Below are positions 8,883-16,639 of a stretch of DNA of 64,000 nt, in pieces; positions within the stretch are counted from its first letter, which is position 1, and the number at the start of each line of letters is the position of its first letter. The notes beneath the pieces are model-generated. The model did not search any database. It saw only the letters and a program-made list of their open reading frames with translations, and was not told where the DNA came from. The stretch comes from Rhizocola hellebori. GTDB taxonomy: Bacteria; Actinomycetota; Actinomycetes; Mycobacteriales; Micromonosporaceae. The DNA lies in assembly GCF_016862955.1 (NCBI RefSeq), contig NZ_BONY01000034.1, forward strand, positions 1 to 64,000, in the 5' to 3' direction. The position numbers and the translations under genes were made by a program.

Positions 8883-9488
8883 ATGAGACCAGCCAACCGT
8901 CTCGTCCTGATCGCCGGCCGCACCATGCTATTGGCCGCCACGACCCTGACCTCCTGCGGCAACGAGCCGCAGCCCGCTGCGCCACCTACCGCGTCACCAG
9001 CTGCGTCACCAGCTGTGTCGGCTAGTCCCGCCATCGACCGTGTCGTTGTCGCGCCTGCCGGTGCGCCATACACCTACCAGATACCGGCTGGTTGGGTGCA
9101 GGCCGTTCGAGACGGCGCTGCACCGGGCTACCTGACCTCAGTCGGGCCCCCGCTGGGAACCGCGCGCAGCGACGCGGTCGTGTCCGTCGAAGTCCTCCAC
9201 GCCGGCACCGCGAGGCAGGCCCGTGAGCTTTCCGAAGTGTCCAAAAGCGACCCCGGCGCGCTACCGGCCGGCCAGGGCTGGACGGTGAGCACAGTCGACA
9301 CGCCTGCCGGGCGTGCCCGGCAGGTCACCTTCCGCTCAGGCGACGGTCCAGGCGGCCGTTACTACTTCTTTGACCGGCCCGCCAGCAGGCCCGTGTTCGT
9401 CATGTGCCAATGGTATTTCGACAAGGCGGCCGATGAGTCGCTTCGTGGATGCGAGCAGGTCATCGACACGTTGACACTCAAAGGCTGA
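8883..9488 (+). CDS. Secreted lipoprotein
   Basis: A 201-residue protein with a lipoprotein signal: an Arg-containing start, a hydrophobic core (MLLAATTLTSC) and lipobox LTSC with Cys at about residue 26. A Pro/Ala/Ser linker follows, then a compact domain starting VVVAPAGAPYTYQIPAGW and ending in a helix with two cysteines (FVMCQWYFDK, LRGCEQVIDTL) that may pair. This resembles the PsbP/LpqN-like domains common in actinobacterial lipoproteins, whose roles are poorly known. AAGGAG precedes the ATG. A perfect palindrome lies 90 bases after the stop. Confidence 0.8.
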   Translation: MRPANRLVLIAGRTMLLAATTLTSCGNEPQPAAPPTASPAASPAVSASPAIDRVVVAPAGAPYTYQIPAGWVQAVRDGAAPGYLTSVGPPLGTARSDAVVSVEVLHAGTARQARELSEVSKSDPGALPAGQGWTVSTVDTPAGRARQVTFRSGDGPGGRYYFFDRPASRPVFVMCQWYFDKAADESLRGCEQVIDTLTLKG

Positions 9489-10181
9489 TCGCCCACAGCA
9501 ATCGGCGCCGCGCAAAGCAAGCCGCACCTGCTCGCCGGATCGGAACCTCCCGCGCCCACGCGGTGCCACAGTTGCCGACGCATGCATGCCATCGCTGGCA
9601 TGCATGCGTTCGGACCGTGCAGGCGACGAACTGTTCGGAGTTCCGGTCACGCCGCAATGCCATCCATTGAGAGGCCTGAGATCAGGACACACCTCGTGAA
9701 CGTCCTCTGGGACGGCGGCGCCGAGCGAACGGATACCCACCGCCCTGCATGCTCGCAGCGAAGTCGTGATGAAGCCAGCTGAGGAAGCGGATGGCGCTGG
9801 CGGTGCGCATGTGAGGATGGCCCCATCCGTAGTGCGGCGGAGCGCCGGTCCTCGTCGGACTTACGTGATCTCGTTTGGACCGTCGATGTCGATGGCCGGG
9901 CGGCAAGCATTGTCGCGCCGCGACACGACCATCCCAGCTTCGGCGACCGAGCCGTGTCGCCGCGCGACAGGCCCGTCTGGCCGAGCACGACCCGCGATGA
10001 GTCGACGTACGCTGCGTTGTCCCCGCCGCAACCGCCGGCTATGGCGTGTCCCCTCTTGTGTCGAGTGGGTGGTGGTCCTGGCCTTGTGTCTTCCCCGGAT
10101 CTGCTGTTTCGGCGGCCTGCGGGGCTGCGGCGGGGTCGCCAAGGTTCGGCGATCATCCGGCTCGATTGGAAGGAGATGTTC
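9489..10181. other. Long intergenic stretch upstream of the recombinase
   Basis: About 690 bases without a convincing gene. Frames here are Arg-rich and change composition abruptly. It contains the palindrome at 9578-9609 and ends with AAGGAG, the ribosome site of the recombinase. If the recombinase belonged to an integrated element, its attachment site would be expected in this stretch, but I see no diagnostic core. Confidence 0.45.
9578..9609. terminator. Perfect 14-bp palindrome with a 4-base loop
   Basis: ACGCATGCATGCCA (9578-9591) and TGGCATGCATGCGT (9596-9609) are exact reverse complements around the loop TCGC. It lies 90 bases after the lipoprotein stop. A terminator is the simplest reading, although there is no T-run; the ATGCAT core repeated in each arm could also be a protein-binding site. 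Confidence 0.5.
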
Positions 10182-12185
10182 GTGACATCAACTGTCGACC
10201 CGCCGCCCCTGGATGAGGATGAGGTCGGCCTGCTGGATTGGCTTCGTTTGCAAGCCGACCAGAACGTTCCCGAAGCATTCGCGGCGGCGGCAGTGCCGGT
10301 GGCCTGGCTGGGCCGCACGTCCACCGACGACGCCCAGGACCCGACCTTGTCGCTGCCACGGCAGCTGGACAGCTGCCGCAAGGCCCTGCCGCCAGGGTTC
10401 GTCATCGTGGCGAAGTTCTACGACGTCGAGTCCGGCCGCACCACCGTGGAAAACCGGGGCAAGAGCAGCGCGCATGAGCAGCTGGACATTCCCATCGCCC
10501 GCGACGGCAGCATCGCCGACCTGCTCGCCGAAGCCAAACGCCCCGACCGCCGGTTCGTCGCGGTCGTCGTGGAATCCATCGAACGCGTCGCCCGGGTCAC
10601 CTACGTCAGCACGAAGATCGAGCACCAGCTGGAGAAAGCCGGCGTAGCGCTGCTGGCGGCCGACGAGGGAATCGACCACAGATCGATACCGAACATCAAT
10701 CGCAGCGATTCGCCCTACCGCAAAGCGACCCCCACCCTGACCCGGCGGATCAAGCAGGCCATCGCCGAGTGGTACGTGCTCAACATGCTGGAACTGACCT
10801 GGGGCGGCCTGAAAGCCCACACCGTGCAGGGCTACAACATCGGCAAACCACCATACGGCTACCTGGCAGACAAGCAGAAGCATCCGGTCAAGGCCAAAGC
10901 CCGCGAGGGCAAAACCAAACACCGGCTGACCGCCGACCCGGTCAAAGGCCCCGTCGTCACCCAGATCTTCCAATGGCGCACGGTGCTGCGGCTGGGCTAC
11001 GACGAGATCGCCCACCGCCTCAACCTCGACCCGGACCGCTATCCGCCGCCAGACCCGATCCTGGGTGAAGGCCGGCGCCGCATCGGCCTCTGGACCGGCG
11101 GCAGCATTCGCGAAGTCCTCGACAACCCCAAACACACCGGCTACATGGTCTGGAACCGGCGCAAACGCGGCCACCGCGCCCGCGAGATCAAAGGACGGGT
11201 CAACCCGCCATCGGCATGGGTGTGGTCGCCCCGACCCACCCACGAGCCCCTCGTCACCCGGGAACTGTTCGAAGCCGCCAGCGCGGTCGGCCGGTTCCGG
11301 CAAGGCTCCCGTAACGCACCCGGCAAGAGCACCAATCCGAGCGCGAAACGCAGCTACCGCCTGCGCTCCTACGTGTTCTGCGACCTGTGCCAGCGACGCG
11401 CCTTCGGCGAGATACACAAAGGAACCACCTACTACCGCTGCTCCCCCGACGCTAAATACCACGCACATCTGCCGTGGTTCGCCGCGCACCCCCGCGCCGC
11501 CTATATTCGCGAAGACCTGCTCACCAACCGACTCTGCGACTTCTTCAAACATCGGATATTCGGCAACGCCCGCCATGCCCTACTCACGGCAGCAGCAGCC
11601 GACCAAAACCGGCAAGCCGCAGACGACGCAGCCAAACGCGCCACGAAATTGGCAGCTCAACTGGAAGAACTCAAACGCCGTCAGGACAACCTCATCACCG
11701 AACTCGAACGCTTCACCAGCACAGGCGACAACGACGTCGACACCACCCTACGAGCCAAGATCAAAGAAAGGTTCGCGGCGATCATCACCGAGCAACGCAC
11801 CACCACCGGGCAACTTCGCCAAGCCAACGAAGACGTCAGCGCCCAACGCCCGATCGACCTGAACATCCTCAACCGGCTGCCGCAGCACCCGCTTGACCTC
11901 GACCAGCTTCCCGAGGCCGAACTCCGAGACCTCCTCGACGCGTTCCACCTAGAGCTTCGCTTCCACCCCAACCACAACGAACTCACCGTTCGGATCACCA
12001 TCAGCCACGACTCCGTGGCGTTCATTGGCAACGCCCTCAACGTCACCCGGGAAGACGACCGCCACGCAGACGCAGCAGGCAGTGGACAGCTTGGCCTACT
12101 CCCCGCGGGCCGACCACCCACCAGTAACCGAGAAGAGTTCGGGCAACACCTCGGGTACCCGGCGGCGCACTTTTATAGCCTCTGA
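10182..12185 (+). CDS. Large serine recombinase (site-specific)
   Basis: I choose GTG 10182, which has AAGGAG six bases upstream; the ATG at 10176 would abut that site. The 667-residue product has the resolvase catalytic domain (AWLGRTSTDD, nucleophile Ser47; LSLPRQLDSC; KFYDVESGR), the recombinase domain (KPPYGYLADK, GPVVTQIFQWRTV, TGGSIREVLDNPKHTGYMVW), a zinc ribbon with CDLC and YYRCSPD, and a long coiled coil near residues 470-540. Large serine recombinases integrate and excise phages and other elements. No phage or plasmid genes are next to it, so it is an orphan, as often seen in actinomycete chromosomes. Confidence 0.92.
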   Translation: MTSTVDPPPLDEDEVGLLDWLRLQADQNVPEAFAAAAVPVAWLGRTSTDDAQDPTLSLPRQLDSCRKALPPGFVIVAKFYDVESGRTTVENRGKSSAHEQLDIPIARDGSIADLLAEAKRPDRRFVAVVVESIERVARVTYVSTKIEHQLEKAGVALLAADEGIDHRSIPNINRSDSPYRKATPTLTRRIKQAIAEWYVLNMLELTWGGLKAHTVQGYNIGKPPYGYLADKQKHPVKAKAREGKTKHRLTADPVKGPVVTQIFQWRTVLRLGYDEIAHRLNLDPDRYPPPDPILGEGRRRIGLWTGGSIREVLDNPKHTGYMVWNRRKRGHRAREIKGRVNPPSAWVWSPRPTHEPLVTRELFEAASAVGRFRQGSRNAPGKSTNPSAKRSYRLRSYVFCDLCQRRAFGEIHKGTTYYRCSPDAKYHAHLPWFAAHPRAAYIREDLLTNRLCDFFKHRIFGNARHALLTAAAADQNRQAADDAAKRATKLAAQLEELKRRQDNLITELERFTSTGDNDVDTTLRAKIKERFAAIITEQRTTTGQLRQANEDVSAQRPIDLNILNRLPQHPLDLDQLPEAELRDLLDAFHLELRFHPNHNELTVRITISHDSVAFIGNALNVTREDDRHADAAGSGQLGLLPAGRPPTSNREEFGQHLGYPAAHFYSL

Positions 12186-12795
12186 CCTGGGGAAATGGTC
12201 ACATAATGATCGTCCGTTAAGCGACGGTTAAAACTACGAGCGGCCCGACGATCCCAAATCATGTTCACGGATTAGAGGATCAAGTCCCCGGATCGCAGCG
12301 CACACTGCCTGACCTGCGCGGACACCGCCTGCCACAGAACCCGGGTTAAAGTGCAATCTCCCCGGGGCTACCGGCACGATGCTCTGGCAGTCGACACCGA
12401 CCCCTGGAGAGCCGCGAAACAGCCCGCAGAAGTTGGCTCCGGTCGCCAAACGCGAGCGCTGTCCCAACCGACGACGCGGCCATCGCAACAAACGGCATCA
12501 CCGTCTTCGCCCCCTCCCCTCAGCCAGGACTGCGATGCCTCTACCGGCCACCCCTCACCGAGGCGTACCCGATCATTGACCTGTACATGAGGCCCCACCA
12601 ACGAAAATCCTTGCGTACGGGCCATATGAGAATCGCGTAGTCACACCGCCCGCCGGTCCAGTACTAGACTATGCGCGCGTGATGGACCCTGGTCGGATGC
12701 TCGATGCCTGCGAGTAAACCCTTGCCGAGGCTTCCTAGACGATTGCTACGAAGCTCGGATGGACTCGTTTGGATGCGAGCCATTACGCTTCGTCC
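12186..12795. other. Gene-free stretch after the recombinase
   Basis: About 600 bases with no frame I can support on either strand. It includes the upstream region of the next gene. I see no tRNA, terminal repeat or strong hairpin. Confidence 0.4.
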
Positions 12796-13587
12796 GTGCA
12801 ACTTCCCGAACACCATCGGCCGCCGTTGAGCCGGGGTCAGCGAGCTTGGACTAACACTCTTGGCGCAGTTGTCGGAATTGCAGGCTTAGCGGCGTTGTTC
12901 CTGACCGAAAATCAAGCGGGGACCGCGGTCTGCCTTCTGCTAGCAGGAGTTTTACTCCTCATAGGAATTCAGGGAACGCCGCTGATTCGATTCGGCTCTG
13001 GGGAGCATTCGTTCGAGCTCGATACGGCCAGACGCACCGAGGAGATTGCCGAGCGGGTGGCCGAGGTTGCAGCGGCAGACCCGGAGCAGGCGGAGGCGTT
13101 GCTAGAGGGCTTTCTGACGGCCAACCCGGCTGCGCTATCGGAGCCCAGGATGAAGGAGGTCCAACGGCTCGTCTATGAGCAGCAACTTCACAACGTGCTC
13201 GCTGATCTCGCTCCCAACGGTGTCGGGGACCACCGTTTCTCCGACTTCACCATTCCCATGACGCAGGGCCGCAACCTATATGTTGAGGTCCACTTTGCCT
13301 TCGACGAAGACGAGCGCCATCGGAATTTTCGACGTCGGAAGATGAATACCATCGTGACCGACCTGCACAAAGATCGATCGGGTGGCGGGTTCATCGTGAT
13401 AACCAACTCGGCTTCAGTCTCACTGCAACTGACCGAATTCGTCGAGTCTGCAAAAGCACAGTTCACCGTGGATCCACGGCCAGTAGTGGTTGTCGCCTGG
13501 CGCGACTCGTCGGACAACGAGCAGTTAGCGGCCGCAATCAATAGTTTTGAGATCGACAGCAGCAGAAACCTCAGCAAGACGGCCTGA
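12796..13587 (+). CDS. Two-TM protein with a possible nuclease-like C-terminal domain
   Basis: GTG 12796 is my start choice; a TTG at 12769 is also open. The 263-residue protein has two closely spaced membrane segments (LGAVVGIAGLAALFLTEN and AVCLLLAGVLLLIGIQG), an acidic helical stretch, and a C-terminal alpha/beta domain with LYVEVHF, GGFIVITNS and RPVVVVAWRD strands. The strand order and the E in VEV recall restriction-endonuclease-like folds, but no lysine is visible at the expected place, so activity is doubtful. Base composition is a little lower in GC than its neighbours, suggesting transfer. Function unknown. Confidence 0.65.
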   Translation: MQLPEHHRPPLSRGQRAWTNTLGAVVGIAGLAALFLTENQAGTAVCLLLAGVLLLIGIQGTPLIRFGSGEHSFELDTARRTEEIAERVAEVAAADPEQAEALLEGFLTANPAALSEPRMKEVQRLVYEQQLHNVLADLAPNGVGDHRFSDFTIPMTQGRNLYVEVHFAFDEDERHRNFRRRKMNTIVTDLHKDRSGGGFIVITNSASVSLQLTEFVESAKAQFTVDPRPVVVVAWRDSSDNEQLAAAINSFEIDSSRNLSKTA

Positions 13588-13816
13588 TCTGGCGTAGGTG
13601 TCAGACTCGACAATGTTGTCCACATTCAGCACACCTGTGACACGAGCAGAACGAACGACTCCCACCAGGGATCCGTTAGCACGTTGTTCAGCGAGACTGA
13701 GCGAGTTGGGTACCGCTGCGCAATCCTGTCCTGGCCGTCACCGCTCGTGCAGTGGTTGAACACTGGTGTGCTCCACCGGCGGTGACAGACGAACCGACAG
13801 GGTCAGTATTGGTGGG

Positions 13817-14710
13817 TTAATGCGTATGATCCGCATTCGGGGCACACGTGTGGTGACTCGCTGTCGTTGAGATCGCGGTCGTACCAGTGTTTTGGTGGCT
13901 GCCGCTGGTCGGCCCACAACAGCCCACACCTGGTGCACGCCCAGCAGCCGGTGGGGGGTGTTGGCCCTGCGGACATCTCTGAGCGATCCACCTGCCAGGG
14001 CGAAGAACCGCTTCGGCCAGCGTGTCGCAGTCCGCGATCGGGATCACCCACTTGTCGATGCCGTGGCGGAACTCGGCTGTAGCTGGTGCGCCTGCCGCGG
14101 TCAGGCGGTGGATGAGCCTGACAAGGTCGGGGCGTTTGACGATGTGTCCGAGCCAGGTGTCGCCGTGGCGTACGGCAAGGGCGTCGCCTACGGGGGCGAG
14201 CGTAACTAGTGCCTTGTGCGCAGGGATTTGCTCGTCGGACAGGCCTGCTTGGGGTAGCAACGGTACGTCGTCGTGGAACGGCAGCCTGGCTAGAAAGGGG
14301 ATCTTGCCGTTCCACACTGTCGGGCTTGATCCGGTACACAGCTCCACGCCGATGTTGCCTCGGTCATCGCCGCCGCGGTCCCAGCCCCCGGTCAGCTGGG
14401 CGCGGCATGTCGCCGCCATACCGCCGGCTTCGATGCGAGTAACCAGGCGTCCGTAGCGGGCAGCTTCCTGCCGGGCGATGTAGCCGATGGTGTGTTCGCC
14501 CGCTCGGACCTGCACAGCGTTGGAGTCATACGGGTTGTCTGGCTCTCGTACGAGCGTTGCGGTGAACAGCCGTCGTCGGGTGCCGAGCCCATTACGGCCG
14601 CCAGCTAGGTGCTCAAGATTCTCGCGGTAGTTATTCTCGCCGTGGACGATGGCCTGCCATGTGCCGAGGTTGATGGTGGGCAGTCGGGTCCAGGCGATGT
14701 CGGGGATCAA
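13817..14710 (-). CDS. HIRAN-domain protein, C-terminus frameshifted
   Basis: A 297-residue frame. Residues about 20-85 form a HIRAN domain (VHGENNYRENLEHLAGG, ATLVREPDNPYDSNAV, IGYIARQEAARYG), a fold that binds DNA ends or 3'-OH strands. The frame turns to His/Pro/Thr-rich noise after VLRPGRW. Near 13990 the adjacent reading frame continues naturally as WQVDRSEMSAG and ends in a clean zinc ribbon (CWACTRCG and CPECGSYAL) at stop 13803. One indel therefore separates the HIRAN body from a four-Cys tail; the intact gene would span 13803-14710. Either a sequencing error, a recent mutation or a recoding event. Confidence 0.75.
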   Translation of the reverse strand: MIPDIAWTRLPTINLGTWQAIVHGENNYRENLEHLAGGRNGLGTRRRLFTATLVREPDNPYDSNAVQVRAGEHTIGYIARQEAARYGRLVTRIEAGGMAATCRAQLTGGWDRGGDDRGNIGVELCTGSSPTVWNGKIPFLARLPFHDDVPLLPQAGLSDEQIPAHKALVTLAPVGDALAVRHGDTWLGHIVKRPDLVRLIHRLTAAGAPATAEFRHGIDKWVIPIADCDTLAEAVLRPGRWIAQRCPQGQHPPPAAGRAPGVGCCGPTSGSHQNTGTTAISTTASHHTCAPNADHTH

Positions 14711-14849
14711 TGCGGCTCCACAATCGACGGAAACGGGCGGGACGATCGGTTGTCGCAGACCAGCGAGGGTTCAAGCGTCCGATCGATCAGCAGCTTGGCA
14801 CGAACCTTGCGCGGTCACGGTCCCGTGAGAAACAACATTTGGCGGGCAG

Positions 14850-15212
14850 TCAGAGCCGGAGCTCAAAGTAATTGACATCGATTTGCTCAAGGATCAGGTC
14901 TGGTGGCTGTCGTTTCGGCCAGGGCGCGAGCCCACGGCGCAGTAGCCAGCGTCCTATCTCGGCGCTTCGAAGCTCGCTACAAGTCCTCCAGAAGGATTCC
15001 GAAAGAGGAATCCGAGTCTGGTCAGCATCAAGCTTGACGGTCACGACATCCCACGAACGGTCGAAGAACCGGTCACGATCACCTACGGAGATACGAAGGC
15101 CATAACCAGCGCCTGAGCGTAATGCTTGCCCATTGCTCCAACCGCGTACCAGCATCATGTGACCCCTTTCGCTCATCTCAAGCTGCCACGAACACGGATC
15201 TACGTCGATCAC
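14850..15212 (-). CDS. Hypothetical protein
   Basis: A 120-residue frame with natural composition: LRISVGDRDRFFDRSWDVVT, then AEIGRWLLRRGLAPWPKRQP and a short beta tail ending FELRL. This pattern resembles small uncharacterised actinobacterial proteins. An internal ATG (MSERGHMMLV) could be the true start. It is divergent from the DUF1257 operon, separated by 260 bases that probably carry both promoters. Confidence 0.6.
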   Translation of the reverse strand: MIDVDPCSWQLEMSERGHMMLVRGWSNGQALRSGAGYGLRISVGDRDRFFDRSWDVVTVKLDADQTRIPLSESFWRTCSELRSAEIGRWLLRRGLAPWPKRQPPDLILEQIDVNYFELRL

Positions 15213-15474
15213 CCAACTGGCTAGGGCGTCCTGCGTGCTCCGGCGGGGTTCGTTGTCGGCCGCTGCCTAGGCAACCTCGGTCAGCGTATGCGCCAGGTCC
15301 GCCGCGTGTGACCCTCCTAGCGGTGCCTGGGCACAGTAATGTTGCTCGATTTGGGCACGCAATGCGCCGCTATGACCGATCAGGTCAGCCGCCCGGCTAA
15401 TCCGGTGGGACCGATTCACGGATGCCACGTGTGTCGGTGTGGGCTGGTACCGTCCGTGCGAATTAGGAGAGTGG

Positions 15475-15867
15475 ATGTCTCACTTTACTCGGGTCCGCAC
15501 GAAGTTGATGGATGAGATGACCATCCGGGAGGCGCTTACCCGCATGGGCTACACGGTCATGCTCGCAAACGACGGAGTCTTCGGATGGCAGGGCCGCCGA
15601 GCCGAGGCGGCCTTCAAAGTCCGGCCATCCAAGACTCGATTTGAGATCGGCTTTGTTCCCGAGCCACGCAGCGGTTACAGCATCGTTGCCGACTGGTGGG
15701 GAGTGGCCGTCGTCAAGCAGGAGGTGTTCACCCAGCAGCTCACGCGCGAGTATGCCTATGTCGCCACGGTGGCCACCCTGACCGCGAAGGGTTTCGAGGT
15801 TCAGGAACAGGTGATCGAGGACAGCGGCGAGATCCGCATGGTGTTGCGGCGGCAGGTGGGAGTCTAA
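15475..15867 (+). CDS. DUF1257 (Ycf35-like) protein
   Basis: ATG 15475 follows AGGAGA at good spacing. The 130-residue product begins MSHFTRVRTKLMDEMTIREA, the classic opening of DUF1257/Ycf35 proteins (SHF plus L-x-x-AL-x-x-LG), and continues through AFKVRPSKTRFEIGF, DWWGV and a helix ending in VRLRR-like strands. In cyanobacteria and plastids this family is encoded near DUF2997 and ferredoxin-like proteins; its biochemical role is not established. Here it is the first gene of a six-gene run, two bases before the DUF2997 gene. Confidence 0.82.
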   Translation: MSHFTRVRTKLMDEMTIREALTRMGYTVMLANDGVFGWQGRRAEAAFKVRPSKTRFEIGFVPEPRSGYSIVADWWGVAVVKQEVFTQQLTREYAYVATVATLTAKGFEVQEQVIEDSGEIRMVLRRQVGV

Positions 15868-15869
15868 GG

Positions 15870-16070
15870 ATGGCCGAGGAAATCATCGAGGTGACCATCA
15901 GCCCTAAGGGCAAGGTCGAGGTGCACCTGCGCGGGATCGCAGGCATGGGCTGCGTGGAGGAGACGCGGGAGCTGTTCGCGCTCCTCGGCGACGACGTAGA
16001 GAGCCAGGAGCTAACGCCCGAAGCCTTTGCCGAGGTATCGCAGGAACAGCAGAATCGGCTGTGGAGTTGA
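15870..16070 (+). CDS. DUF2997 small protein
   Basis: A 66-residue protein: IIEVTISPKGKVEVHLRGIA, then a single cysteine in GMGCVEETRELFALLGDDVE and the closing ELTPEAFAEV. This matches DUF2997, a family that partners DUF1257 in cyanobacteria. The start lies two bases after the DUF1257 stop; the stop overlaps the next gene by ten bases. The conserved G-x-x-C followed by a helix could be a ligand or modification site, possibly the target of the radical-SAM enzyme encoded next; that is inference. Confidence 0.8.
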   Translation: MAEEIIEVTISPKGKVEVHLRGIAGMGCVEETRELFALLGDDVESQELTPEAFAEVSQEQQNRLWS

Positions 16071-16639
16071 GCCTGGCGACCGCGTGGCGGGTGCACGCCA
16101 CGCTGGCGCGCTCACGAGCCAACGGGCCTGGAAGCCGTTTCGTGGTGTGGACGCAGGGTTGCTCACTGGCGTGTCCTGGCTGTTTCAACCCGCAGACCCA
16201 CACGGCGGTAGGGGCTACGCGCCAGGTGGGCAGCGTCGTACGCGAGGCTTTGACCACCACCGGAATCGACGGTGTCACGGTGACCGGCGGCGAACCGCTG
16301 GAACAGCCCGCCGCTCTGGCCGTGTTCGCCGGTGAGATCAGTCGGGCAGGGCTCGGCGTCGTGGTGATCACCGGGTTCAGTCGTGAGGAGATCGAGTCAG
16401 ATCCTGGGCTGAGCGCCGCAGTGTCTGATGTGGACATGCTTGTCGCTGGCCGCTACAACCAACGCCTCCGTGTGGCGGCGGGCCTGCGGGGATCTTCGAA
16501 CAAGGTGTATTGGGCGCGTTCGGATCGGTACACAGAAGAAATGTTCATGGAAGTGCCGCAGGCGGAGGTGCTGATTGGTCCTGACGGCACTGTCACCCTG
16601 ACCGGAATGGTGGCGCACTTGGGTGAGGAGCGGCGATGA
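16061..16639 (+). CDS. Short radical-SAM activase-like protein
   Basis: A 192-residue protein starting at GTG 16061 inside the end of DUF2997. It carries the radical-SAM cysteine motif CSLACPGC (C34, C38, C41) preceded by GSRFVVWTQG, and TGGEPLEQP for SAM binding. The size and layout match NrdG/PflA-type activating enzymes, which bind one 4Fe-4S cluster and make glycyl radicals or other 5'-deoxyadenosyl products. No anaerobic ribonucleotide reductase or pyruvate formate-lyase gene is present; the only partners are the operon genes. It overlaps the AAA+ gene by four bases (ATGA). Confidence 0.85.
   Translation: MELSLATAWRVHATLARSRANGPGSRFVVWTQGCSLACPGCFNPQTHTAVGATRQVGSVVREALTTTGIDGVTVTGGEPLEQPAALAVFAGEISRAGLGVVVITGFSREEIESDPGLSAAVSDVDMLVAGRYNQRLRVAAGLRGSSNKVYWARSDRYTEEMFMEVPQAEVLIGPDGTVTLTGMVAHLGEERR

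Noticed and set aside
10188-11576. Minus-strand frame of 462 codons opposite the recombinase
   Set aside because: Antisense shadow of a clear serine recombinase; Val/Gly/Ala-rich without motifs.
12234-12491. Minus-strand 85-codon frame after the recombinase
   Set aside because: Part of it (GGVRAGQAVCAAIRGLDPLI) looks protein-like, but there is no ribosome site and the beginning is Arg-rich; not enough support.
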